64,000 nucleotides of DNA from Dictyobacter formicarum (GCF_016587435.1 NZ_BNJJ01000004.1:372001-436000); one strand, 5' to 3'; counted from the stretch's first letter, positions 32,805 through 41,605 are shown. The notes: generated by a model not told the origin, from the letters alone. Translations and numbers: made by a program.

Positions 32805-33959
32805 TCAAGCAAGCTTTAGTTTCTCTTCTCCAGCAAGGAATAAGCGCTGGACTCTGGGAAAACCCTGCTTCGCAGGCTGCACAAGGATCATATCAGCCAC
32901 CTTGCCAATCTCAAGTGATCCATATTCCTGATCCAGGTGAACCGCACAGGCTGGATTGAGGGTAACCAGGCGTGTGGCCTCTGGCAAAGGTAATATCTGC
33001 TGTTTCGTGAGGCCAAACACGGCACCAAGCATCGAGCTTGGATGGTAATCCGCGCATAACACATCAACAACGCCGGCTTTAATTCCTTCCGATGCACTTA
33101 AATTTCCGCCGCTAGAGCGTCCCCGCACAACGTTAGGAGCGCCCATACAGACGGCCAGACCTAATTCATGAGCTCGTTGGGCGGCTTCCATTGTGGTTGG
33201 GAACTCACTTATACTAACCCCAAGTTCCGGCCATTGCTCTACCTTGCTGGCGGTATCATCGTCATGCGTTGCTATCGCTAAACCAGCTTCTCGCGCCGCA
33301 TTCGTGATTCGCGTAATCCGCGCTGGCACGTAGACCTGTTGGCTGCGTTTCATTTCTAGCATTAGATCAATTTCCGCATCACTGCGATTGGTCGTAAATG
33401 CCATATATTCGCGGAAGACTTTTTCCGAAGGATATTGACCTTGACCGGGACTATGATCCATCAGGGAGATCAGGTCACATTCTCGCTGCGCTATCATCTG
33501 TTCGATAATAGCATTACCGCGTTCACTACTAAGTTCTAAACGGGCATGAAGTTTATGGCGAATGAGATGCTCTTCCTGGTCTTCTTGCAGAATCTGAGAG
33601 AGATCTCGCACAAGTTTATCTGTACGCACCCCGAACTCATCGTCGTTCAATGAGACGGCATGAAATTCGCAGGTAATACCACTCCCTGCTAAGCGATAAT
33701 CTGCCTCTTGCAAAGCAATATGAATATCAAAATGTACCTTAGGGCGAGGTTCAACAAGCCGTTCAATGGCATCGCAGTGTAAATCAATAAGCCCTGGCAG
33801 CAAGAAGCCGGCTTCACCATCTATCGTATGAGACCCAGGACCAGGGCACGTTGCCTCTTCACCCAAATCGAGAATGGACTTATCTTCAATAAGTAACCAG
33901 CCCCCCTCAATCAAACGGTCAGGTAAGACGAGCGTTGCATGGTGTATCAACGTTTGCAC
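32805..33959 (-). CDS. phnM: PhnM-like phosphonate-metabolism amidohydrolase (copy 2)
   Basis: A 384-residue PhnM homologue, only moderately similar to copy 1. Its metal motifs are GLIDLHCDAIERLVEPRPK (about residues 54-72), LMDHSPGQGQY, ATHDDDTASKVE and CADYHPSSM. The gene follows phnL by 50 bases, the usual place of phnM, so this is probably the orthologue that acts in the core C-P lyase pathway. Both copies keep all expected metal ligands. The protein is cytoplasmic, without signal peptide. Confidence 0.9.
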   Translation of the reverse strand: MQTLIHHATLVLPDRLIEGGWLLIEDKSILDLGEEATCPGPGSHTIDGEAGFLLPGLIDLHCDAIERLVEPRPKVHFDIHIALQEADYRLAGSGITCEFHAVSLNDDEFGVRTDKLVRDLSQILQEDQEEHLIRHKLHARLELSSERGNAIIEQMIAQRECDLISLMDHSPGQGQYPSEKVFREYMAFTTNRSDAEIDLMLEMKRSQQVYVPARITRITNAAREAGLAIATHDDDTASKVEQWPELGVSISEFPTTMEAAQRAHELGLAVCMGAPNVVRGRSSGGNLSASEGIKAGVVDVLCADYHPSSMLGAVFGLTKQQILPLPEATRLVTLNPACAVHLDQEYGSLEIGKVADMILVQPAKQGFPRVQRLFLAGEEKLKLA

Positions 33960-34009
33960 AACTTTTGCTCCTAAAAGCGTGAAAACAAACTACCACATTA
34001 TCTGTCAGG

Positions 34010-34714
34010 TTATGCTTCTAGCCTGAAAATCTCATCAGCCAGAGGCTCCATCACTGCTGTGTCATGCGAAACAGCGAGAATAGTCACACCAGCAGCTTTT
34101 GCCTCATTGATCAGCTCAAGTACAATTGACTTTGAGACGGCATCGAGACTGGCTGTAGGTTCGTCAAGCAGTAAGAAACGTGGGGCAGCAATAAATGCTC
34201 TCGCCAGGTTCAAACGCTGCTGTTCGCCACCACTAAAGGTCATCGGGCTCGCTTGCCAGCGGCTCTCTTCAATTCCAAGCCGCCGTAACCATTGTGCTGC
34301 TCGCCCCAATGCCTCTTCACGTGGCACACCACCGCGCATTAGTGGCTCAGCCGTCGCATCCAAAGCTGGAACACGTGGCAATACTTTGAGAAATTGCGAA
34401 CAATAGCCTAGTTCGCGTGCTCGTAACTTAATAATGATCTCTTCAGGTGCAGTGGCAATATTTACGCGGCCAAATGCTTGTGACTCGTACCAGATATCTC
34501 CACCCGTTGTCAGATAGGTGCGATAAATACATTTCAAAATGGTTGTTTTTCCTGCCCCGCTTTTGCCACTGATCATAAAGAGGTCGCCCTGACGAAGCTG
34601 AAAAGAAAGATCATTAAATGGCTTGAGGATACGGCCATCTATCAGGTGCATATGAAAATCTTTCTTGAGCTTGCGCACTTCCAGTATGGGCTGATTGTGT
34701 TCAACAGTTTGCAT
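34010..34714 (-). CDS. phnL: C-P lyase ABC-type subunit PhnL
   Basis: A 234-residue ABC ATPase homologue. It carries Walker A ISGKSGAGKTTILK (about residues 49-62), the signature FSGGEQQRLNLARAF (about 163-177), and Walker B FLLLDEPTASLD. PhnL is required for the C-P lyase reaction together with PhnGHIJK but is not a transporter component in the classical sense. The start MQTVEHNQPILEVRKLKKDF is typical and the length normal. It follows phnK by 18 bases on the minus strand. Confidence 0.93.
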   Translation of the reverse strand: MQTVEHNQPILEVRKLKKDFHMHLIDGRILKPFNDLSFQLRQGDLFMISGKSGAGKTTILKCIYRTYLTTGGDIWYESQAFGRVNIATAPEEIIIKLRARELGYCSQFLKVLPRVPALDATAEPLMRGGVPREEALGRAAQWLRRLGIEESRWQASPMTFSGGEQQRLNLARAFIAAPRFLLLDEPTASLDAVSKSIVLELINEAKAAGVTILAVSHDTAVMEPLADEIFRLEA

Positions 34715-34732
34715 CGCTTTCCTACCCTCTGT

Positions 34733-35629
34733 TTACAAAGCCGAAGATACAAGTAATTGAGTGTAGGGATGTTGTGGATCTTCCAGGATTTGATCGGTCA
34801 ACCCACTTTCAACTACTCTGCCACTCTTCATCACGATAGTTCGTTCCGCCAGTTGTTTAATGACGCCAAGGTCGTGTGACACTAACAACATCGTCATTTG
34901 CAGCTCCCACCGGATCTGTTTGATGAGATCCAGGACACGTGCCTGAACAGAGAGATCGAGTCCCGTTGTCACTTCGTCCAACAACAAGACCGCGGGACTA
35001 CTTGAGAGCGCCTTCGATATTTGTACGCGCTGCAACATGCCACCACTAAACTTTTTTGGATCATCATCGATGCGCTCAGGCGACAATTCTGTGAGTTGCA
35101 TGAGTTTCGCCGTCCTCTCTCTGATATGTCCAACGTTGCGCCAGTTCGCCAGCAGCAATTTCTCGGCGACATTGCCACCAACGGTAAAGTTCATATTCAA
35201 ACCAAGTTCAGGACGCTGATACACAATACCCAGTCGTTCATTTCGAAACACACGACGGGTATATTTGTCGAGCATCAATAGATTCACCGGGTTGCCAGAA
35301 ATATCATCCAGGTTGCCAGGCTCCTGAAACAGAAGCTCTCCATTATCAGCTGGCAAGCTTAAGTTGACAATTTGCATGAGCGTGCTTTTACCACTACCGC
35401 TTTCGCCCACGATACCCAGGACTTCACCCCTTCCCAGAGTGAATGATACATCGATGCACGCGAATACCGTGCCACAAACTGGACAACGATTGCCGAGGTC
35501 AGGGCCAGTTAACAGAGAGCAGTATGAACAACCGGAGCCGTAACGTTTTGTCAGATTATCTGCCTTGAGCACCCACGTTTGCCTGGTCTTCTGCTCAACT
35601 TCGTCTCTCGCATCTGGTACTATTGACAT
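34733..35629 (-). CDS. phnK: C-P lyase ABC-type subunit PhnK with a four-cysteine insertion
   Basis: A 298-residue ABC protein, longer than enterobacterial PhnK (about 250). Walker A is GESGSGKSTLMQ, the signature is FSGGMLQRVQISKAL, and Walker B is VLLLDEVTTGLD. Near residues 28-56, where PhnK normally has only a short strand, it has GCSYCSLLTGPDLGNRCPVCG: two C-x-x-C pairs 12 residues apart, as in a zinc ribbon. From memory, similar Cys pairs occur in some actinobacterial and Chloroflexota PhnK proteins. PhnK binds PhnJ, so this ribbon may strengthen the complex. Start and operon position are ordinary: 2 bases after phnJ. Confidence 0.92.
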   Translation of the reverse strand: MSIVPDARDEVEQKTRQTWVLKADNLTKRYGSGCSYCSLLTGPDLGNRCPVCGTVFACIDVSFTLGRGEVLGIVGESGSGKSTLMQIVNLSLPADNGELLFQEPGNLDDISGNPVNLLMLDKYTRRVFRNERLGIVYQRPELGLNMNFTVGGNVAEKLLLANWRNVGHIRERTAKLMQLTELSPERIDDDPKKFSGGMLQRVQISKALSSSPAVLLLDEVTTGLDLSVQARVLDLIKQIRWELQMTMLLVSHDLGVIKQLAERTIVMKSGRVVESGLTDQILEDPQHPYTQLLVSSAL

Positions 35630-35631
35630 AT

Positions 35632-36615
35632 TTACTCAACCTCCATGGTCTCAGATTGTGCTCTGGCCTGTACGCGTTTCTGACAAAAGCTGGTATCTGA
35701 ACAGAGATACATCCAGCGTCCCTCCATCTCTGGACCCTGGGGATCAACGAAGACGCGAGTTAAAAAAGTGTCGTTCGAGCCACAGCGCTCACAATGTTGT
35801 GTTGGATCATACTCAGTCTTGAAGGGATAGTCCTCAAATTGCAGTGGCACGACCTTTGTATAAGGTGGAACAGCATAAACACGCTTCTCGCGACCGGCGC
35901 CAAATAAGTACAGCGTTTCTGCCTGGTGGAGACGCGGCACGTCGTAACGGGGAATTGGTGTGGTATCCATAATATAACGATCTTCGACAAGTACTGGATA
36001 TTGCGATGTGATATCCACGTCACCCGAACGGACCACGCTCTCGTACATATAAACCCACATATGGCCATAATCCGCCTCTGCGTGCATCTCGGTTGCATGC
36101 TCCAACACCGGCTCAACCCAGCGTAATGGATCAGCCATTGGTACCTGTAGTACAAGAATTTGGTCTTTACGCATCTTCTCTTCAGGAATACGGTGCCGAG
36201 TCTGCACTATTGTGGATTGCGTCGTATCGGTCGTAAAGTTTATCCCAGTTGTCTTCTTAACCAGGCGGCGTAGATTGACTGCATTGACGCTATCATCATC
36301 ACCCTGGTCGATTACCTTCAGGATATCCTGTGGCTCTACAAGCGACATTGTTACCTGTAATCCACCTGTTCCCCAGCCACGCGCAATTGGCAGATCACGG
36401 CTGGCAAAAGGAATCAGGTGACCAGGCAACGCAACGGCCTTGAGCAACTTACGCCGTATCTCACGCTTTGAGTCCTCATCAATAAAGGCAAAGTTGTACA
36501 GTAACTCCGCTTCCTGCGGTTCAGAATTCGCTTGTGCTGCAGCCACAGATGGTGAGTCGATCAATTGACGCATGAGATCATTAAGTTTATATTCTTGCAT
36601 TGTTCTCGTTTCCAT
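35632..36615 (-). CDS. phnJ: Carbon-phosphorus lyase catalytic subunit PhnJ
   Basis: The radical-SAM subunit that breaks the C-P bond. The 327-residue sequence begins with an N-terminal extension of about 45 residues (SPSVAAAQANSEPQEAELL) and then the family start YNFAFIDEDSKREIRR. GWGTGGLQVTMSLV and DDDSVNAVNLRRLVKKTTG follow as in PhnJ. The iron-sulfur cysteines are C-E-R-C, then 26 residues, C, 5 residues, C (ending CSDTSFC). The first spacing is 21 in the E. coli enzyme, so a 5-residue insert is present; the order and the final catalytic Cys are kept. The gene starts 3 bases after phnI. Confidence 0.95.
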   Translation of the reverse strand: METRTMQEYKLNDLMRQLIDSPSVAAAQANSEPQEAELLYNFAFIDEDSKREIRRKLLKAVALPGHLIPFASRDLPIARGWGTGGLQVTMSLVEPQDILKVIDQGDDDSVNAVNLRRLVKKTTGINFTTDTTQSTIVQTRHRIPEEKMRKDQILVLQVPMADPLRWVEPVLEHATEMHAEADYGHMWVYMYESVVRSGDVDITSQYPVLVEDRYIMDTTPIPRYDVPRLHQAETLYLFGAGREKRVYAVPPYTKVVPLQFEDYPFKTEYDPTQHCERCGSNDTFLTRVFVDPQGPEMEGRWMYLCSDTSFCQKRVQARAQSETMEVE

Positions 36616-36618
36616 TTT

Positions 36619-37854
36619 TTATTTGTCTGCCGCGCTCTGTCGCGCTTTATTTAACAAGTCTTGTAACTTGATCTCTGCCTGCTGACGCCGCTCAGCCGTT
36701 TCAGCGAATTGAGCCGCCCGGTGATTGCGTGAGCGTTCCAACACACTGATATTCGCCTGGAACGTAACATAATGTGGTAATTTATAGTGCGCGGTGAAAC
36801 CGCTTGCCTCTATGCCATCGGTATGGAGCAGTACAAACTCTTCGTTCGAGGCAGGTCCTGTCCCTCCATGCTGATTGTTCTCTTTCGCTGCGCTCAACAC
36901 ACGATCCAGTAGTGACATACTCATGACCTTGACTTCGCTGTGGCCGAAACCAAAACCATAGCCCAGACCGAATTTCGGCAGTGCCGCCTCTTGTTTTGAC
37001 TCAGCATCCTGTCCATCTTCAGCTGATTCCACACGTGAGACCATTTCACATTCCGTCGCCAGGATCTCCCCAATTTCCACAGGTTCACCAGTCAGAGGAT
37101 GAGCAACTTCAACAGGAATGTAACCATAGCGCAGTTCGCCGAGCGTTGGATGCACATCACTATAGCCACGCACACTACTATAGGCGAAGGTCATCAAGCT
37201 GCCGGCATCCGCTTGAGACAACACTTGTAAACGTGCACTGCGAGGAGCGGGAAACGTCAGAGCTTTACGTGTGATATCGTATGGTTCAGCATTTGCTTCT
37301 GCTTGTTCTTGTACTGGTGGTTCCGCCAGGATATGCTGAGCACGCATGCTCTCAATCACCTTTGGAAAGGCCTGCTGTCCCTCTGGAACTTCTTCCATCA
37401 TCAGCTCTTCGATCTCGGTCAGACGCTCACGCGCTGATTGGCTTGATTCTTCACGAAGCAGTGTATTGAGCAAGCGCAGATTATAGTCACGCGTTGGACC
37501 AAGCAATTGTCCGCCAGGAATATCTTTGAAAGTTGCAGAGATGCGGCGCAGCACTCGCATACGTGCCCCTTTTGCAGGCAATGAATAATCGACACGTGAT
37601 ATCGTTGAACGGTAGGCTCGCAACAAGAAGCTCGCCTCCAGCGCATCGCCCTCACTTTGCTTCAGCGCTAAAGCCGCTAACTCTGGAGCATAGATTGCTC
37701 CCTCCCCCATCGCACGATCAACAGCAAGTCGCATCTGGTCCTGAATCTGACGAACACTTATAGGCTCGCTTCCGCCTTTGAGCCGAAAATAGTCCACTAA
37801 TTGCTCAGCATTCAGAACAGCTTTTGTACCGCCTTTGACAGCAACATATGCCAT
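36619..37854 (-). CDS. phnI: C-P lyase core subunit PhnI
   Basis: A 411-residue PhnI, which with PhnG, PhnH and PhnL attaches methylphosphonate to the ribose of ATP by displacing adenine. It begins MAYVAVKGGTKAVLNAEQLV, the family start, and keeps YSSVRGYSDVHPTLGELRYGY, the ISNNEQ-type late region EFVLLHTDGIEASGFTAHYKLPHYVTFQ, and a coiled C-terminal tail (AETAERRQQAEIKLQDLLNKARQ). It is longer than E. coli PhnI (354), mainly through an acidic linker between residues 150 and 215. The ATG lies 32 bases after phnH. Confidence 0.94.
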   Translation of the reverse strand: MAYVAVKGGTKAVLNAEQLVDYFRLKGGSEPISVRQIQDQMRLAVDRAMGEGAIYAPELAALALKQSEGDALEASFLLRAYRSTISRVDYSLPAKGARMRVLRRISATFKDIPGGQLLGPTRDYNLRLLNTLLREESSQSARERLTEIEELMMEEVPEGQQAFPKVIESMRAQHILAEPPVQEQAEANAEPYDITRKALTFPAPRSARLQVLSQADAGSLMTFAYSSVRGYSDVHPTLGELRYGYIPVEVAHPLTGEPVEIGEILATECEMVSRVESAEDGQDAESKQEAALPKFGLGYGFGFGHSEVKVMSMSLLDRVLSAAKENNQHGGTGPASNEEFVLLHTDGIEASGFTAHYKLPHYVTFQANISVLERSRNHRAAQFAETAERRQQAEIKLQDLLNKARQSAADK

Positions 37855-37886
37855 AATTAATGCAAATCTCCTCTTTTTTCTGGATA

Positions 37887-38570
37887 CTACTTCTCTTTGG
37901 AAAGAACTCGGATTCTTGTAGTGCGTGGCAAGCCAAGGCAGCGCCCAGTACCATCAACGAGATAGACATCTATGCCCAATGGATAATTTTGCCGGGCAAA
38001 AAGAATGGCCTTAATGTCCGACTCGCTTAGTCCAACGACATTGGCTGTGCGCAACTCTTGAATTCCAGGACCGCGCAACTCCAATGTAATGCCATCTTCT
38101 CGCTTTTTTGCTGCGTCTGCGTCCTCTCCCGAGGTAAGCTGTTCAACACAATAGAGAGCGGTCGCGCTCAACTCCGGTTCGAGCAGTGTACCCACACTCA
38201 ATTGCGCAAGTAATTTGCCGTTTCCACCATCGCAAAAGAATGCAAAGGCTGCCTGTTCCGCATTCACAGTGTTTGATCCGCTTCTCAGCATGGTCCATTG
38301 CACTGCCGAATCAGTGCGCGGTAACCATTGACCATCAGCGGCCATAATGAATGTTGTCTCGCGATCAAGCAGGGTAAGCAGAGCGCCCAGCGCGTACATA
38401 TTGATTAGTGTATCGCTCGCGGTCATTTGTGAAAAATAGGAGAGAGCATTCCCCAGAAAATGAGGATTCTCCAGTTGATTGATCTTCCCAGGACGTGCCA
38501 GAGCATCGAGAAGCGAACGGAAGGTACGTGTGCTGTAGAGAACCTGAGCACTTTGACTAGTTCCAATCAT
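37887..38570 (-). CDS. phnH: C-P lyase core subunit PhnH
   Basis: PhnH, a PLP-fold relative without PLP, forms the C-P lyase core with PhnG, PhnI and PhnJ. The 227-residue protein starts at ATG 38570, after GAGAGGA (a TTG at 38585 lies inside phnG). It begins MIGTSQSAQVLYSTRTFRSLLDALARPGKI, the PhnH signature with R-x-L-L-x-A-x-A-R-P-G. GITLELRGPGIQ and FARQNYPLGIDVYLVDG, then GLPRTTRI, close the protein as in the family. phnG ends one base before this start, so the two are coupled. Confidence 0.92.
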   Translation of the reverse strand: MIGTSQSAQVLYSTRTFRSLLDALARPGKINQLENPHFLGNALSYFSQMTASDTLINMYALGALLTLLDRETTFIMAADGQWLPRTDSAVQWTMLRSGSNTVNAEQAAFAFFCDGGNGKLLAQLSVGTLLEPELSATALYCVEQLTSGEDADAAKKREDGITLELRGPGIQELRTANVVGLSESDIKAILFARQNYPLGIDVYLVDGTGRCLGLPRTTRIRVLSKEK

Positions 38571-38571
38571 G

Positions 38572-38994
38572 CTACATCCTCTCAAATTCTACTTTGGTAG
38601 AGGCCACAAGCGCCAATTCTTTCCGATTCTTCTCCATAATTTGTGCATCCAAATTAATCAATTCTTGTGTCAGCCAATCAGCTACATCGCCACCTTTACG
38701 CAGTGCTGCATCAACCAGGGCGATCCCCATAGCATGCCGTTGACTATCGCCGATAATCATGCCAAAGCCAAATTGATCATCTAATTCTAATTTGACCTCA
38801 GTCACCAGGACCTCGCCTGCGTTAAAGAGGCTATTCGCTACCGTCTCGCGTACCCGTAGCATCACCAACCCCTGTTGTGGACCACTCAATAATTTCACCT
38901 GGCTTTGCTCATAATGCTCTAACACAGCAGAGGCGAGTCGGCAGACTTCCTCTTCCGGGCTATTTGCCAGGACGTGATAATGATTCATGCTCAT
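38572..38994 (-). CDS. phnG: C-P lyase core subunit PhnG
   Basis: A 140-residue PhnG. I start at ATG 38994 (MSMNHYHVLANSPEEEVC), just after AAAGGGAAG; an ATG at 39042 would read through part of the hairpin at 39037-39069. GLVMLRVRETVANSLFNAGEVLVTEVKLELDD (about residues 42-73) is the recognisable family core, and QRHAMGIALVDAALRKG the latter part. PhnG is needed for the nucleosidase step with PhnH, PhnI and PhnL. It is the first C-P lyase gene after the transporter genes. Confidence 0.9.
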   Translation of the reverse strand: MSMNHYHVLANSPEEEVCRLASAVLEHYEQSQVKLLSGPQQGLVMLRVRETVANSLFNAGEVLVTEVKLELDDQFGFGMIIGDSQRHAMGIALVDAALRKGGDVADWLTQELINLDAQIMEKNRKELALVASTKVEFERM

Positions 38995-39036
38995 TCTTCC
39001 CTTTTGAGAAACCATCGCCAGTACTTCTGGAAAACT

Positions 39037-39069
39037 CTGCATAGGGAGCGCAAAACGCTCCCTATGCAG
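39037..39069 (-). terminator. Hairpin between phnD and phnG: possible attenuator
   Basis: Arms 39037-39050 (CTGCATAGGGAGCG) and 39056-39069 are perfectly complementary around CAAAA. It follows phnD by 20 bases and precedes phnG. It lacks a strong T-run on the minus strand (AGTTTTCCAG follows), so it probably limits rather than ends transcription, or protects the phnD mRNA end. Confidence 0.6.
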
Positions 39070-39089
39070 ATAGGGAAGTCGACTCTGGT

Positions 39090-40031
39090 TTAGCCGGCCA
39101 CCTTCTGAAGATCGATATTCATTACTTTAGCCATAGTACGAATGCCATTGTAAAGACTGTCATCACAGTTCGTGAAACCACCAATGGCGATAGCATTGAG
39201 AGCGCCTGCATTGCCATTCAGCGCTACAAGTGCCTGCTGAAGAGAGGTGGCATCGCTCTTGCTGAGATTGGTACGCACTGCCATGGGACTCTCAGGGATA
39301 GGATCACTCTTGGCGACAATGGTGAGATCACCATTTTTGAATTTTCCTTCTTGCAGGAGTTGATTGTAGGTATCGCTAGCAACAGCACCAGCATCCGCTT
39401 TTCCGCTCAGGACAGCCAATAGTGATGCATCGTGTGAGCCGATGTATGAGCCTTTCACATCCGTATCCGCATTAAGACCAGCCTGTCGCATCATATAGCG
39501 GGGTTCAAGATTACCGCTGGTAGAGGCGGGATCGACAAATGAAAATGTTTTCCCTTTGAGATCTTGAATAGTCTTGATGCCGGTTTTCGGCGTAGTGATG
39601 ATGTAGCTCTGGTAGGTAGACTCTTTGGTTTTCGGGGCCAATTCAAGCGAAATAGCCCGCGCACCGCCTTTTTGCGAGGCAAGAACATAGCTCAGGGGGC
39701 CGAAACTAGCCAGATCAGCCTTCCCGTTCAACATAGCCGTGATCACAGCGGTGTAGCTCGTACCGACAAAAATACTCACAGGTTTACAAATCTGCTTTGA
39801 AAGCGCGGTGGCGAATGGCTGTGTTTCACCTATGATGCTCGTCTGGCTTTCCGCCGGAATAACACCCAGGACTACCTTGCTCAAACTAATTGGGTGTGGG
39901 CAGTTCGCCGGACTTGCAGTACTGGTTGTACCGTTGCTGGTATTGCCACACGCGGCAAGCAGCATCAGGATACAGGTGAACAGCACAGCGAACGAAAGAT
40001 ATTTTTTTGACGTAGGCTTTATGCCTGACAT
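39090..40031 (-). CDS. phnD: Phosphonate ABC transporter substrate-binding lipoprotein PhnD
   Basis: A 313-residue solute-binding lipoprotein that captures phosphonates outside the membrane. The N-terminus has a basic start, a hydrophobic stretch and the lipobox LLAAC at residues 24-28. The mature part has the PhnD pattern: VVLGVIPAESQTSI, GKADLASFGPLSYVLA, LKGKTFSFVDPASTSGNLEPRYMM (the P-x-S-T-S-G loop binds the phosphonate), and AIGSHDASLLAVLSGKADAGAV-type sequence. It is encoded after phnC and phnE in the operon; the order C-E-D is an unusual permutation of the E. coli C-D-E. Confidence 0.93.
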   Translation of the reverse strand: MSGIKPTSKKYLSFAVLFTCILMLLAACGNTSNGTTSTASPANCPHPISLSKVVLGVIPAESQTSIIGETQPFATALSKQICKPVSIFVGTSYTAVITAMLNGKADLASFGPLSYVLASQKGGARAISLELAPKTKESTYQSYIITTPKTGIKTIQDLKGKTFSFVDPASTSGNLEPRYMMRQAGLNADTDVKGSYIGSHDASLLAVLSGKADAGAVASDTYNQLLQEGKFKNGDLTIVAKSDPIPESPMAVRTNLSKSDATSLQQALVALNGNAGALNAIAIGGFTNCDDSLYNGIRTMAKVMNIDLQKVAG

Positions 40032-40096
40032 TGTTGAACTCCTTTACCAGGAAATAAGGTAACGAAAAAACAAGATAGCGAAATATAGCTGGAACG

Positions 40097-41377
40097 CTAA
40101 AGCACGCGTGCTCGGACAAAGTCACTTATGCGGTCCAGAACGATAACGGTTATTACCAGGGTGACCAGAATAACCGTAACATTAGAGTAATTCAGTAGAG
40201 AGAGATTCTGATTTAAGAGAAAACCGATCCCACCACCACCCACAAACGCAACAACGGTTGAGTCTCGTGTATTTGACTCCCAGTAGTAGATCGAGGAACT
40301 GACCAGTAGCGGAAATACCTGTGGGAACACACCCCAGCGAAACTGTTTGGCCCCATTCGCGCCAGACGCGCTTAATGCCTCCATCGGCTGTGGTTCGACC
40401 GATTCAATAGCTTCTGCATACAATTTTGTTAACGACGAAATTGTGTGCAGTCCCAAGCCAAGTGCTCCTGGCACCGGGCCTAAACCAACAAAAGTGATAA
40501 ATATTAATGCGAGCACAAGCGCAGGAATAGACCTGATTATGTTCACAAAGAACCGCACAATGTTGTAGATAACCGGATGTGGCGTCGTATTTCTGGCCGC
40601 TAACACACTCAAAGGCACAGCCCCAACGATGCCAATAACGGTAGCAACAACAGCAGTTTGTACTGTTAGCAGCATCGGTTGTATCACTGAGCTAAAGTAG
40701 CTCCAATTAGGTGGTACCATGGTGCGTAGAAGACTGGTACCAGACTGGCTGGTGAATAGCTCTGAGAAGACCCCAAAATTAAGCCCATCAATGCTAAATC
40801 CCCACCACAAGAACAGAACAAGCAAGGAGATAATTGAGATGATACTCCTACGAAATGCCAGCCAGAGCAGGACAGCAGCGAATAGCGCACTACCGAGCAA
40901 ATTGAAATCCAGAATGACGAAAGTATATGAAAACGTTCCAAGGTTGATGCCCTTGACCGGACCCAGAGGTATGTCACCGGACAAAAAGTACAGGGCCACA
41001 AAGAGTAGGACGGTAATCGAAACGATACTGGTCGAGTTCAGCACTTCCCGAGGCTTTTTTATCGCTTTGGGTACAATTGCAACTGTTCCCAATACAGCGA
41101 TAATGAGCGCAACAGCAATATTCACATTGAATGTTAAAGCCCAGTTAATAGAAACACTTCCCGCATCTATGACTCGTACAAACAGAAGCGCCGCACAGAT
41201 GGCTACCGCCAGAGCTGTAAACTCAAGCGGCCAGTGGAAAAAACCAAAGGGCTTCGTAAGGTCTGGCGTCGGTTTGCGGAACCAGCTGTTCTTCGCTTGT
41301 GTCCGGCCATCAGGAATTCCGGAATTGACCACTCTCAGATCTTCAATTGTTGTTTTATCCGTTTCTTCAATTGACAC
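40097..41377 (-). CDS. phnE: Phosphonate ABC transporter permease PhnE with an N-terminal extension
   Basis: A 426-residue permease. The last 240 residues are a normal PhnE: MLLTVQTAVVATVIGIVGAVPLSVLAARNTTP, RSIPALVLALIFITFVGLGPVPGALGL, and an EAA-like loop AIESVEPQPMEALSASGANGAKQFRWGVFPQV. The first 180 residues add about four more hydrophobic segments (FTALAVAICAALLFV, IAVALIIAVLGTVAIV, IVSITVLLFVALYF, and one near 165-195), so the protein is about 150 residues longer than E. coli PhnE. The GTG start at 41377 follows AGGAG at a suitable distance. It encodes the channel through which PhnC energy imports phosphonate. Confidence 0.92.
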   Translation of the reverse strand: MSIEETDKTTIEDLRVVNSGIPDGRTQAKNSWFRKPTPDLTKPFGFFHWPLEFTALAVAICAALLFVRVIDAGSVSINWALTFNVNIAVALIIAVLGTVAIVPKAIKKPREVLNSTSIVSITVLLFVALYFLSGDIPLGPVKGINLGTFSYTFVILDFNLLGSALFAAVLLWLAFRRSIISIISLLVLFLWWGFSIDGLNFGVFSELFTSQSGTSLLRTMVPPNWSYFSSVIQPMLLTVQTAVVATVIGIVGAVPLSVLAARNTTPHPVIYNIVRFFVNIIRSIPALVLALIFITFVGLGPVPGALGLGLHTISSLTKLYAEAIESVEPQPMEALSASGANGAKQFRWGVFPQVFPLLVSSSIYYWESNTRDSTVVAFVGGGGIGFLLNQNLSLLNYSNVTVILVTLVITVIVLDRISDFVRARVL

Positions 41378-41605
41378 GTCTTTTTCTCCTCATGGCAATG
41401 CTGTAAAAAGCATTTGGAAACGCCGCTCACTCGCGGCTAGCTCCGCCGCCAGAGCTCATCACTGGGAGCGAATCTTTTCTCAGAAACAGTGGTGGCTGTT
41501 TAGGCGGCTTCGCTCATCCAAATGAATGGCATGCCATTTCTAGCTCTACGCCGCCAAGAGACATCCAGGATACTGGAATGTTCTCGCAGAATAACTCGCA
41601 GCGCC
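41378..41605. other. Spacer between phnC and phnE
   Basis: 228 bases without a gene; it contains a 14-base palindrome AATGGCATGCCATT (41525-41538) and a repeat-like GC-rich stretch. Not an operator copy of the kind upstream of phnC. Confidence 0.35.
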
